Origin: Rhodeus uyekii
Taxonomy: Eukaryota; Chordata; Actinopteri; Cypriniformes; Acheilognathidae
DNA length: 64,000 nt
Reading direction: 5' to 3'
NCBI GenBank assembly: GCA_037043235.1
Contig: JAWRVZ010000216.1
Location: 142,501 to 206,500 of the forward strand
Shown: one piece after another, positions 53,333 through 63,692 of the stretch
Numbering within the stretch: position 1 is the stretch's first letter
Layout: every line of letters starts with the position of its first letter
The notes under the pieces: generated by a model
Seen by the model: the letters and a program-made list of their open reading frames with translations, nothing else
Told to the model about the DNA's origin: nothing
The model's database searches: none
Program-made: the position numbers and the translations under genes

Positions 53333-55432
53333 GAGAGCTGGAGATGAGGTGGGCCTGAGGACAGCAAGGGCCAACCTGTCACGCGGCATCAGGAAGGCTA
53401 AGAGGCAGTATTCCAGGAGGATAGCCCATCGTTTCAGCGACAGCAGAGACACAAGGAGCCTGTGGCAGGGGATTCAGATCCTCACGGACTACAAACCCCC
53501 TGCACGGACCCCTACTAAATGAGCTGAACACTTTCTTCGCTCGCTTTGAGGCACACAACAGCACCACTGCACAGAAGTCACCACCTCCTCCCGATGACCA
53601 GATGTTGTCACTGCCCAGGGACAGCGTGAGAAGATCCTTCAGCAGGGTCAACGCACGCAAAGCTCCAGGTCCTGACAACATTCCTGGACGTGTATTGAGG
53701 GACTGTGCAGAGGAACTCACCGATGTCTTCACAGACATCTTCAACATCTCGCTGAGTCAAGCTGTTGTCCCCACCTGCTTCAAAGCGACCACCATCATCC
53801 CAGTCCCAAAGAATTCATCCCCATCCTGCTTCAATGACTACCGCCCAGTCGCACTTACCCCCATCCTTATGAAGTGCTTTGAGCGGCTAGTCATGCACCA
53901 CATCAAATCTGTCCTCCCCCCCTCCCTGGACCCCTACCAATTTGCATACCGGTCAAAACGCTCGACCGATGACGCCATCACCACTGCCATCCACTCAGCA
54001 CTCACGCACCTGGACAATAAAGACACTTATGTCAGAATGCTGTTCATAGACTTTAGTTCAGCATTCAATACAATCATCCCCCAACAGCTCACCCAAAAAC
54101 TGTCTCAGCTGGGACTCAGCACTTCACTGTGCAACTGGTTGCTGGACTTCCTGACAGGAAGACCTCAGGCAGTACGGGTCGGCAGCAACACTTCCAACAC
54201 CATCATCATGAACACTGGAACCCCTCAAGGTTGTGTGTTGAGCCCACACCTCTTCACTCTGCTTACACACGACTGCACACCCATACACAACAGCAATTTA
54301 ATAATCAAATTTGCGGACGACACGACTGTAGTTGGTCTCATTAGCAACGGCGATGAGACAAACTTCAGGAGTGAGGTGAGCCACCTGGTCAGGTGGTGCG
54401 GCGACAACAATCTCTCTCTGAACGTGGAGAAGATGAAGGAGATTGTTGTTGACTTCAGAAGAATGCACACCCAGCACCCTCCTCTGACTATCAACGGTGC
54501 GACCGTGGAAAGGGTGAGGAGTACCACATTTCTGGGTGTTCATATCACAGAAGACCTCTCCTGGACCACCAACACCACAGCACTGATTAAGAAATCGCAG
54601 CAGCGACTATACTTCCTCCGTAAGCTGAGAAGAGCCGGAGCCTCAGCCCCCATCATGCGCACCTTCTACAGAGGCACCATCGAGAGCATTCTGACCAGCT
54701 GTATCACTGTGTGGTACGGCGCCTGCAACACATCCTGCCGCAAGGCACTGCAGCGCATAGTGAGAGCAGCTGAGAAGTCTCTCCCACCCCTCCAGGACAT
54801 CTATAACACCCGCCTCTCCCGAAAAGCCCTTGCTATTGCTAGGGACCCCACACACCCATCGCAGTCTCTTCAGTCTGCTGCCATCAGGGAGGAGACTACG
54901 CAGTCTCCAGGCACGGACCAGCAGACTGAAGGACAGCTTCATTCCCCAAGCTGTCAGGGCACTGAACTCTCTCCCGACTCTGCCACCTCTCCCCTCTTCT
55001 GCCCCACGGTCCTGATCTCTGAATCCTCCACCCCCCCACCTCCCCACCTCCTACCCACCTTCAGTTATTCTCTTATTCATCTACCTCATTATGTTGTCCT
55101 TGCATTTCTCTCTTATTTATATCTGCACTGACTTTTTGAAAATTGCAATTTGAAAATTGCACTATTACTATTTACTATTTACTATTGTTTGCACTATTTG
55201 CCATCGCCACTTTACTGCCATAACTCACTTTATCCATCTAGTTTCATTTTATTGTATTTTATCTTACTTCATCTTCTGTTGTTGTTGTTACTGCCACTGT
55301 TAAATTATTGTTGTTGTTTACTGTATTCACCTTGGGCCTGAGAGTTACAGAATTTCAATTCTCTATATGTATGCACTGTATATATTGCAGAATTGACAAT
55401 AAAGCTGACTTTGACTTTGACTTTTGACTTTG
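53333..55432 (+). mobile_element. Rex1/jockey-type LINE, 5'-truncated
   Basis: It begins within the endonuclease-RT linker and ends with AATAAAGCTGACTTTGACTT repeats. It sits in an intron of the copy-1 transposase; the interrupted sequence TTGTATTGTGAC can be rebuilt from both sides with a short TATT duplication. One frameshift at about 53515 and one near 54860 are visible. Confidence 0.85.
53602..55131 (+). CDS. LINE reverse transcriptase, long open frame
   Basis: A 509-residue frame, of which about 1-420 is a good RT: ARKAPGPDNIPGRVLRDCAE, DYRPVALTPILMKCFERLV, FAYRSKRSTDDAITTAIHSA, MLFIDFSSAFNTIIP, GTPQGCVLSPHLFTLLTHDC and LIIKFADDTTVVGL (catalytic FADD). The thumb and C-terminal region continue with FLGVHITEDLSWTTN and YFLRKLRRAG. 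After about 54860 the frame leaves the family sequence, which goes on as RLFSLLPSG-type text in another frame. The open frame extends upstream to about 53520, so the first Met is arbitrary. Not a host gene. Confidence 0.88.
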   Translation: MLSLPRDSVRRSFSRVNARKAPGPDNIPGRVLRDCAEELTDVFTDIFNISLSQAVVPTCFKATTIIPVPKNSSPSCFNDYRPVALTPILMKCFERLVMHHIKSVLPPSLDPYQFAYRSKRSTDDAITTAIHSALTHLDNKDTYVRMLFIDFSSAFNTIIPQQLTQKLSQLGLSTSLCNWLLDFLTGRPQAVRVGSNTSNTIIMNTGTPQGCVLSPHLFTLLTHDCTPIHNSNLIIKFADDTTVVGLISNGDETNFRSEVSHLVRWCGDNNLSLNVEKMKEIVVDFRRMHTQHPPLTINGATVERVRSTTFLGVHITEDLSWTTNTTALIKKSQQRLYFLRKLRRAGASAPIMRTFYRGTIESILTSCITVWYGACNTSCRKALQRIVRAAEKSLPPLQDIYNTRLSRKALAIARDPTHPSQSLQSAAIREETTQSPGTDQQTEGQLHSPSCQGTELSPDSATSPLFCPTVLISESSTPPPPHLLPTFSYSLIHLPHYVVLAFLSYLYLH

Positions 55433-56305
55433 ACTATTGTGACAAAGAAAGCAATAGAGTACAATACCTGTTGTGTTGTCTGAATGCCCTGATAATGGTG
55501 GCCACGGTGAACCTACTCACGTTTTGACGGACTTCAGCCATTGTCATACCATGGACAATGACATGGTCAATGACTGTTGCTCGCATCTTGTCTGTATTGA
55601 TGGTGTGAGGTTGTCTTGCTCTCCTTCCTGGACCTTCTCTCCCTTGTTGGCCTCCTCCTCTTCTTCCATGGCCAGCTCTTCTCCCTCCTCTGACTCGAAT
55701 TCCTCTTCCCCTGACTCTGTCTTCATCCATTATGTTTGTTTGGACTCTTCAGAAAACTGTGCACTCTGAACTTGCTTTTATATACATGTGGTCACAGCAC
55801 TAGCAACAAGTGTCTTCAATTTTGATTCGTCGTGTGTAATGAATGGCGGCAGGTTTGTTCATTGTGTTCAAATATTGCTGACTGTGGCAAGCATTTTGCA
55901 TCACATGAGCTTTCATTTGAGAAGATGAGAAGAGTTCTTTTGCAACTTTTGTTTTAGCAAGGAAAAATGTGTTTTGATTTATGAGAACGGATGATTGTGT
56001 TTTGTGAATTGTGTCTTCATGTGAAATGTGTTTATGATATTGGAAAATGATGGTTAGATTTAGTAAATGTGTTTAGACAACTAGTCATTTGGTTTAGAGG
56101 ATTGACTTTTGTGTTTTAGCATTTGAGAAAAACTGTAATTGTAAATCCTGTACATCTCCATATCCTGGACTTATGCAACCATTGTATATATCCTGCACTT
56201 GCTGCTATTGCACTTCTGGTTAGACCTAAACTGCATTTCGTTGCCTTGTACTTGTACTTGAATCAATAAAGTTGAATCTAATCTAATCTAATCTAATCTT
56301 TATTA

Positions 56306-57283
56306 CAGTTTTTCTCAAATGCTAAAAACACAAAAACCAATCCTCTAAACCAAATGACCAGTTGTCTAAACACATTTACTAAATCTAGCCATTATTTTCC
56401 AAAATCATAAACACATTTCACATGAAGACACAATTCACAAAACACAATCCTCCGTTCTCATATCTCTTAACACATTTTTCCTTGCTAAAACACAAGTTGC
56501 AAAATAACTCTGGTCATATTCTCAAATGAAAGCTCATGTGATGCAAAATGCTTGTCACAGTCAGCAATATTTGAACACAATGAACACACCTGCCGTCATT
56601 CATTACACACAACGACTCAAAATTGAAGACACTTGTTGCTAATGCTTTGACCACATGTATAAAAGCAAGTTCAGAGTGCTAGTGAAGACAGAGTCAGGGG
56701 AAGAGGAATTTGAGTCAGAGGAGGGAGAAAAGCTGGCCATGAAAGAAGAGGAGCAGGCTAACAAGGGAGATGAGGTCCAGGAGGGAGAGCAAGACAACCT
56801 TGCACCATCAATATGGACGAAATTCAAGCAACAGTCATTGATCATGTCATTGTCCATGGCATGACAATGGCTGAAGCAGGACTAAGACAGAACTACAATT
56901 TTCCAAACCTTAGTAGGTTCACCGTGGCCACCATTAGCAGGGCATTCAGACAACACAACAGGTATTGTACCTGTTGCTTTCTTTGTCACAATACAATATT
57001 ACAAGCCTGTGAAAGTAGTCTATTGACTTCAAATCAGTTGTTACTGTATTGTAAAACATGTCAATTGACAACACAAGTTTCTTTCTGTAGAGTTGAAAGA
57101 ATGCCACATAGAGGTGGGAGGATTGCCATATTTACAGCGGCACAAGAAACTCTCATTGTGGATGTGGTTTGTGAGAACAACCTCATCAGACTCCGGGAGA
57201 TCAGAGAAAAAGTCATTTCCGGTAATGTCAACTTTGAGAGCATTGATGTCAGCTTGGCAACAATAGACCGAGTTCTTCGGCTT
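56306..57283 (+). mobile_element. Tc1/mariner element copy 2, 5' half
   Basis: Starts CAGTTTTTCTCAAATGCTAA after TA, right at the (AATCT)n LINE tail. Exon 1 (ending CAACAG at about 56961) holds IQATVIDHVIVHGMTMAEAG and FTVATISRAFRQHNR. Exon 2 (from about 57091) holds VERMPHRGGRIAIFTAAQE and VNFESIDVSLATIDRVLR, then the sequence is cut by a LINE tail at 57284. Confidence 0.82.
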
Positions 57284-57475
57284 GGATTCAAGATTCAAGA
57301 GTTTATTTGTCACATACACAGTTATATACAGAATATACAACCGGCAGTGAAATGTAAACAGGTCCGCTCCATGGACAGTGCAAATAACAGTTACAAATAA
57401 ACACAAAAAATTAAAATAGGAATAGAATAAAAGTAAATATGTGGATACAGAGAGATATATTTCTGTTACAGAGAG
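57284..57475 (-). mobile_element. LINE 3'-tail fragment
   Basis: The plus strand starts with a GATTCAAGATTCAAGAG repeat and continues TTTATTTGTCACATACACAG, the reverse complement of a common fish LINE 3' end. It is about 190 bp and non-coding. Confidence 0.6.
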
Positions 57476-57514
57476 TATTAGAGATGGATGCCCATGTAAT
57501 TCGCCAGGAATTTA

Positions 57515-59779
57515 CAGTTTTTCTCAAATGGTAAAACACAAAAGCCAATCCTCTAAACCAAATGACCAGTTGTCTAAACACATTTACTAAATCTAGCCAT
57601 CATTTTCCAATATCATAAACACATTTCACATGAAGACACAATTCACAAAACACAATCCTCCGTTCTCATAAATCTTAACACATTTTTCCTTGCTAAAACA
57701 CAAGTTGCAAAAGAACTCTGCTCATATTCTCAAATGAAAGCTCATGTGATGCAAAATGCTTGCCACAATCAGCAATATTTGAACACAATGAACACACCTG
57801 ACGTCATTCATTACACACAACGACTCAAAATTGTGGACACTTGTTGCTAATGCTGTGACCTTGTGTATAAAAGCAAGTTCAGAGTGCACAGTTTGCTGAA
57901 GAGTCCTAACAAACACAATGGATTAACCAGGGGAAGAGGAATTCGAGTCAGAGGAGGGAGAAGAGCTGGCCAACAAGGGAGATGAGGTCCAGGAGGGAGA
58001 GCAAGACAACCTCGCACCATCAATATGGATGAGATGCAAGCAACAGTCATTGACCATGTTATTGTCCATGGCATGACAATGTCTGAAGCAAGACCATGAA
58101 GAGTCCATCCAAACCTAAGTAGGTTCACTGTGGCCACCATTATCAGGGCATTCACAACAGGTATTGTACTCTATTGCTTTCTTTGACACAATACAATTGT
58201 ACAAGCCAGTGAAAGTAGTCTATTGGTTTCAAATCAGTCGTTACTGTATTGTAAAACATGTCAATTGACAGCACATGCTTTTTTTCTTTAGAGTTGAAAG
58301 AATGTCACATAGAGGTGGGAGGGTTGCCATATTTACAGCGGCACAAGAAACCCTCATTGTGGGTCAGTTCGTGAGAACAACCTCATCAGACTCCGGGAGA
58401 TCAGAGACAAAGTCATTGCCGATAATATCAACTTTGAGAGTGTTGACGTCAGCTGGGCCACAATAGACCAAGTTCTCCGGTGCCAAAAGATGCAGATGAA
58501 AAGAGTCTATAGGGTTCCCTTTGAGCACAACTCTGCGCTACACAAATACCTACGTTATGAGTATATGCAAGTAAGTATACATCCATGTTCACTGTACAGT
58601 TAGTGGACATATTTTGCTGCCTTCATCAGTGGCTTCTGGATTCTGGATTACTTCTGGACAATACTGTGCTACCTGATTGACTGTTCTGAACACCTGTGTG
58701 TTCAAACACTTTCACATTTTCACAGAGGATATTACAGTTGGACTCGATGGCCAGACCTCATGAGTACCTCTTCCTGGATGAGGCAGAACACCTGCAGAAA
58801 CAAAGGCCAAGAGGCCGTAAAATCATTGGCCAAAGAGCAATCACTGAGATTCCTGACCAATAGGGGGGTACTATTATCTTTGTGCGGTCATGGGTTTGGA
58901 GGGGCTTGTCCACCGGCATGCTGTCCTTGGGTCTTACAACACCCAATGTCTCCTCACCTTCCTAGAGGAGCTAAAAGACATCCTCCTGGACCACCAGCAA
59001 CATCATCCTGCGCCCGCATTTGGGATAATGTACGCTTCCACAGAACAAACCAAATAGAGTGGTTCACCACCAACAGTAGCCACTTTTTAAACTTCTGTCT
59101 GCCACCCTACTCCCCTTTCCTGAACCCTATAGAGGAGTTCTTCTCATAGTGGAGATGGAAGGTTTATGACAGACAACCATACACTAGAGAGAACCTCCTA
59201 AGGGCAATGGAGCTGGCCTGTGTTGACATCCCTGTGGAGGCCTTCCAAGGATGGATTTGCCATTCCAGGGCGTTTTTCCCGCAATGCGGGAAACTTACTT
59301 TTTTGTGTTGTGAATAAAGTAAATTTAAAAAAAAAAAATTCACAACCTGATCATGTTTTCAAGAGTACTGTTGCGTAGATTCCGTTTTTGCATTGAGTTG
59401 TTTTACAGTAGTGTACATGGCAGAATTTACTATGGATTTATACTCATATGAAACTCACAAATCTAAATGTCTAATCCTCTGCAGAGATCTAAGATTTGTT
59501 ACTGTAAAGTTTCTAAAAATATGCATTGGCAGTTATGAAAAAAGAACTCTCTCACAAATTGAGCATTGTGTTTTCAATTGTTTTGCTGTAGTGTGTAATG
59601 ATGTGAATAGTGTTTACATTTTTGAAAGCTTCGAGCTGCTCTTTTGGTGTGAAAGTTTGAGTTTTGAAGTGAGAAGGTTGGTTGTGTTTATGTAGCTTTA
59701 GAAAAGGGTGTTGTGTTCAGACATTGGGGAACATGGAGGAAACGTTTGTGAAATGTGTTTTAGCATTTGAGAAAAAATG
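57515..59779 (+). mobile_element. Tc1/mariner element copy 3, complete ends
   Basis: Ends CAGTTTTTCTCAAATGG and the inverted AGCATTTGAGAAAAAATG with TA on both sides (57513-57514 and 59780-59781), 2265 bp. It contains a decayed transposase gene and has itself inserted into a related element. Confidence 0.85.
57918..59300 (+). pseudogene. Transposase of copy 3, decayed
   Basis: N-terminal pieces at 57990-58110, then VERMSHRGGRVAIFTAAQETL (58293-58355). A second intron begins GTAAGTATAC at about 58570 and ends CACAG near 58723. Next come MARPHEYLFLDEA (first Asp, 58747-58790), IWDNVRFHRTNQ (second Asp) and PPYSPFLNPIEEFFS (Glu, about 59105-59145). Asp-to-Glu spacing is 35 residues. A TAG after EEFFS replaces the usual Trp codon, and other stops and shifts are present. 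Confidence 0.8.
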
Positions 59780-60391
59780 TATTTATGTGGATGAGGTTGG
59801 CTTCAACCTCACCAAAACCAGGCGCCGTGGATGAAATGTGATAGGACAGAGGGCAATTACCAATGTCCCTGGACAGCATGGGGGTAATATATAACCATGT
59901 GTGCTGCCATCACTCAAAACCGGGTCCTACATCACAATGGCACACTGGGTCCATACAACACCGGCCATATACTAACTTTTTTGGATGCAGTTCACACAAT
60001 GCTTGTCCTTGATCCAGATCAGGCGCCTGCTAGATTTGTCATTAAATGGGACAATGTTAGTTTTCAGCGGGCTGTTCTGGTACAAAACTGGTTTGCCACC
60101 CATCCACAATTTGAAGTTTTGTACCTACCCCCATATTCACCTTTTCTAAATCCCATAGAGGAATTCTTCTCAGCTTGGCGCTGGAAAGTGTATGATCGCC
60201 AACCCTTTACTGGCATACCGCTTCTCCAGGCAATGGAGGATGCATGTGGAGACATAGAGGTTGCTTCTGTCCAAGGTTGGATACGCCATGCTAGGAGAAA
60301 CTTCCCTCGATGTTTGGCAAGAGAAAACGTATCTTGTGACGTGGACGAAATATTGTGGCCAGACCAAACCCGGAGAAGAGATGAAGCTTAG
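59780..60391 (+). pseudogene. Transposase catalytic end of copy 4
   Basis: All three catalytic acidic residues are visible: VDEVGFN near 59785, FVIKWDNVSFQRA near 60040 and PPYSPFLNPIEEFFSAWRWK near 60130 (35 residues between the second Asp and the Glu). The C-terminal frame from 59897 is open for 164 residues and ends in PDQTRRRDEA. A stop near 59833 and the lost N-terminal half make it inactive. Of the copies here it has the best-preserved catalytic domain. Confidence 0.82.
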
Positions 60392-60619
60392 CACTGGGGA
60401 CTGTACATAAGTGTTTACATGGTATATCCAAAAATTTATTATTATGAAAGAAGTGTTTGCTATTTGATGCAAATGCTTCATTCTGACGTGTTTATGGCAT
60501 TTTGAATGCAGTGTGTGCAGTTTTGAGAATTGTGTCTAGAGTTTTGAAAAAAAGGAGACTTAGTTTTGAAAACGTGTGTAAGCAATTGGAAAAAACTGTA
60601 TTAGCCTTCATTAGTCTAA

Positions 60620-61101
60620 GGGCCTGTCCACAAGGAGACACGTATCACTGTATACATATACATTTTTTATCGTAATGCCGTTTCGTCCACACGGATTCAG
60701 CGTTTTGGGAGACTGAAACCGCTATTTTTTTAAACCGTGTCCTAAAGTGGATAAATCTGAAAACGACACCCTTGCGGTTTCGTGTGTACAGCCAATCCGT
60801 ATATTTTGTGAAATGATAATGTCATCACATCACGTGTCGGCTGCGTCACACGGAACAGCGCATGGTTATGCGCATGCTCAAAGTCTTTTTCTTCATGTAT
60901 AGTGTATATCTGTGGCAGCCCCATCTGTTACAGCGGCCCATACTGGTCTGGCATATACTACACCGTTTTCAGACGGTTTTAGTGGTTCCGTGTGTACGCT
61001 GATATTTCTTGAAACAACGCCGTGTCTACGGAATTCTTTTTTTAGAACAAAGAAAAAAAATTATCGGATAGGGAATGTACCGGCTTCGTGTGGACGTGGC
61101 C
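60620..61101. mobile_element. MITE 1 with TAA flanks
   Basis: Begins GGGCCTGTCCACA and ends TGTGGACGTGGCC, an inverted repeat, with TAA on each side (60617-60619 and 61102-61104), a target length seen in Harbinger-type elements. No coding sequence. Confidence 0.7.
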
Positions 61102-61104
61102 TAA

Positions 61105-61467
61105 GAACACTAGAACCAATGCTGAGTGTCATCCGGAAATCTAAAACTGCAGTTGTTGTGCCTTATGCTCCATGCAAACTAGACTTTTGTCCATTACCAA
61201 CCTGACACAACTGTGCGGTAACAATGGATACAACATAATTACTCAGACTAAGATAGAAACCACTTTAAAGCGTAAACATGAGCTAATAATGGGTAGTAGT
61301 TTATACCTTACTGAGGTCAGAAGGTACTTTGCATGACATACCCTGGGAGAGGCACACCCACCACTGTAAGCAAAATTTCTCTAAACTCTTCAACCTTTAT
61401 TACATTTTTTTTTTACCTCTGTGGGAATGTGACACTTGTACACTTTAATGATACCAAACCTGTATAG
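61105..61467. other. Short intergenic piece, no gene seen
   Basis: About 360 bp between MITE 1 and a small hAT element; nothing recognised. Confidence 0.45.
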
Positions 61468-61888
61468 CAGGGGTCTCAAACTCAAATTACCCGGGGGCCG
61501 CAGGAGGCAGAGTTTGGGTAAGGCAGGGCCGCATCAAGAATTCCACAAAAAAAAAAATTCTCAAACGTCATTATTGACAGTTCTTTAACTTCAATGGGTT
61601 CTTCTGAGCATGAACTGTCCTGAACATAAACAGAGTATTGAAGAACATGAATGGTTCTTCTGAATATGACTTGTCTTGCCTACTTCGTGCTGCCAGAGAC
61701 CTGCAGATCTTCCTCTCACACAGCTGAGCCACATTTGGCTTGAGAGAGGAAACAGTTGAGACTCTCAGTATAGCTTGAAGATGATTGTCAGTAAGTAGAC
61801 CTGAACTTGGACTTACTGAAGTTCAAGGTTGAGGAAAAAGTGCGAAACGATATTTTGTGGCCCGCGGGCCGCATGTTTGAGACCCCTG
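61468..61888. mobile_element. Small non-autonomous hAT element
   Basis: Ends CAGGGGTCTCAAACTC and the inverted GTTTGAGACCCCTG; the host octamer CTGTATAG flanks it exactly (61460-61467 and 61889-61896). 421 bp, with Charlie-like GGGCCGC segments near both ends. Confidence 0.92.
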
Positions 61889-62036
61889 CTGTATAGTGTT
61901 GTATGATAATTACTCACATTAAACCATATAGATGTATGGGTGAATTTCAGGTCATCGCAACATTTGGAGAGGAGAGTTCGGGGAAGAGAGTGTGAAGGAA
62001 AGGAACTGTAGATTAGGACAATAATGTGGTGACTAA

Positions 62037-62712
62037 GGCCACGTCCAGACGAAGCCGGTGCATTCCCTATCCAATCATAAACACGGCGTCGGCGCAAGAA
62101 ATATCAGCGTCCACACTAAAACCGACTGATAACGGTGTAGTATATATGCCAGACCAATTCTAATTCTAATTCTAATTCTAATTCTAATTCTAATTCTAAT
62201 TCTAATTCTAATTCTAATTCTGCCACAGATATACACTATACACAGAGAAGAAGACTTTGAGCATGCGCATTGTTGTTGCTGTTCAGTGTTACCAGATTGC
62301 TAGTTACCTTTTGGCCATGTCCGACCGGGAAAAAATGCATTGGGCTGGTTGATAAAATTAGGGCTTGTTTTTGATGCATAAAATCGCGCAACATTTTTCA
62401 TTATTTATAAGAGTTCGCACTTTGGGCTGGTATTTTTCTAAATGGGTGGTTTTTAAGCTGTAGTTGGGCTGGAAATCTTCAGTCCAATCTGGCAATACTT
62501 TTGCTGTTACGTGTGACGCAGCCGACACGTGATGTGATGACATCATTGTTTTGACAAAATATACGGATTGGCTGTCCACACGAGACCGCAACAGTGTCGT
62601 TCTCAGATCGATCCACTCGAGAGCGGATTCAGTCTCCCAAAACGTCGGATCCGTGTGGACGAAACGCCAATCCGCTAAAAAAAATTATACGGATACAGTG
62701 ATGCGTATCCGA
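62037..62712. mobile_element. MITE 2, inverted relative to MITE 1
   Basis: Starts GGCCACGTCCAGACGAAGCC and runs as a diverged reverse complement of 60640-61101 (shared GATGTGATGACATCA-type and CCACACGGATCC-type phrases). It is longer because of a hexanucleotide expansion and other insertions. Its right tip is not preserved, so the end is approximate. Confidence 0.68.
62155..62220. repeat. AATTCT hexanucleotide microsatellite
   Basis: Eleven perfect units inside MITE 2; MITE 1 lacks the expansion at the same point. Confidence 0.97.
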
Positions 62713-62744
62713 AAACATTCTTTGTTTTTTCAGAGAGTAACCCT

Positions 62745-63692
62745 TCTCTAAAGCAGACAGCTCTACATCTTCCAGTTTGTCCAGTCTTACAACACTACAC
62801 TCATCAGATGAGTCTGCTGACAGACACGAGATTAAAGAGCTTGCTGACTGGTGCAGTTATAACAACCTGGAGCTGAACATGCTCAAAACAGTGGAGATGA
62901 TTGTCGACTTCGGAAGAAATACCCCAGCATTTCCCCCCACTCACCATCATGAATAGCACTGTGGCAGCAGTGGAGTTATTCAGTTTCCATACAGGAACTG
63001 CTGTGGGAGTTCCACATAGACTCCATTGTCAAAAAGTCCCTGTAGAGACTGTCCTTCCCACTCTAGCTGAGAAAGTTCAACCTCATTGAAGCTCAAGTCA
63101 TTCAATCCGGCCTCTGCACTTCTATGACTGTCTGGTTCAGCTCAGCTACCACATCAGATCTCAGAAGAATACATTGCATAATCCGTACTGCTGAGCGAAA
63201 CACTGATACACCCCTCCACACTCTCCAAGAACTGTAAAGGGCTAAAAAATCATTCTAGACCCCTCACACCCAGGCCACTTCCTCTTTGAACTGTTTCTGT
63301 CTGGTGGGTGATTTTGAGAATTGAACTCCAAAACAGTCAGGCATAGGTATAGTTTCTTCCCTCAGGCCTCACAGACAGTTACTGCCCCCACTTGGCAATA
63401 ACAGTGCAATACACAACATCTATTTATACATTTATTTAACACACCATACTTATTACACCATATATTTACATTTCCTTGCATTTGTGCTTAACATACCAGT
63501 ACATGCATATACTGTATGTATATAAATATTTATTTCCTCTTTACTTATTATTGTTATTTCTATTATATGTATCTTGTCACTGTCATTCTGCTTGTGCTCT
63601 GGAAGCTTCTGTCAACAAGACAATTTCCTTTTTTTAATTATACGTTAACATGCCTGTCAATAAAAGTCTTTCTGATTCTGATTTTGATTGTT
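62745..63692 (+). mobile_element. Rex1-like LINE 3' fragment
   Basis: Broken RT C-terminal sequence in several frames: DRHEIKELADWCSYNNLELN (about 62820-62880), MIVDFGRNTP, SGLCTSMTVWFSSATTSDL (about 63108-63165) and IIRTAERNTDTPLHTLQEL. The 3' end is AATAAAAGTCTTTCTGATTC followed by TGATT repeats. 5'-truncated and dead. Confidence 0.78.

Larger units (their letters stand above)
52533..55730 (-). pseudogene. Transposase of copy 1, spliced and broken
   Basis: Exon 1 (55468-55730) starts MDEDRVRGRG and holds a helix-turn-helix-like stretch (HTINTDKMRATVIDHVIVHG, FTVATIIRAFRQHNR). Exon 2 (52966-53231) reads VERMPHRGGKVAIFTAAQETL and LREIRDKVIADNVNLQSIDV. The last part (52533-52934) holds IIWDNVHFHRTNQ (second catalytic Asp) and SYSPFLNPIEEFFSSWRWK (Glu). 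The segment with the first catalytic Asp is deleted, and a LINE sits in intron 1. Spacing between Asp and Glu is 36 residues here. Confidence 0.82.
51994..56135 (-). mobile_element. Intron-containing Tc1/mariner-superfamily element, copy 1
   Basis: The inverted ends CAGTTTTTGTCAAATGCTAA and TTAGCATTTGAGAAAAACTG are flanked by TA (51992-51993 and 56136-56137). It carries transposase exons on the minus strand and is itself split by a LINE at 53333-55432; without it the element is about 2.0 kb. Confidence 0.88.
50445..56300 (+). mobile_element. Rex1/jockey-type LINE 3' fragment, split by a DNA transposon
   Basis: The end of an RT ORF (RKALQRVVKTAQRITGTPLPV, LFSLLPSGRRFRCLRTRTSRLKNSFFPRA in two stretches, 50465-50725) is followed by a long 3' region that continues to 51993, is interrupted by a transposon at 51994-56135, and resumes at 56138 to a (AATCT)n tail ending near 56300. 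TA lies at both edges of the interruption. Confidence 0.8.
57476..60598 (+). mobile_element. Tc1/mariner element copy 4, 3' half, split by copy 3
   Basis: The short left remnant (57476-57514) encodes MDAHVIRQEF and joins in frame, across the TA duplicated by copy 3, to IYVDEVGFNLTKTRRRG at 59780. The right end is CAATTGGAAAAAACTG followed by TA (60599-60600). Its terminal repeat (CAGTTTTTTCCAATTGCTTA) differs from copies 1-3, so it belongs to a sister subfamily. Confidence 0.75.

Noticed and set aside
52849..60391. Candidate host gene family with DDE motifs
   Set aside because: Inverted ends, TA flanks, several copies nested in each other and many stops show these are transposons, not host genes.
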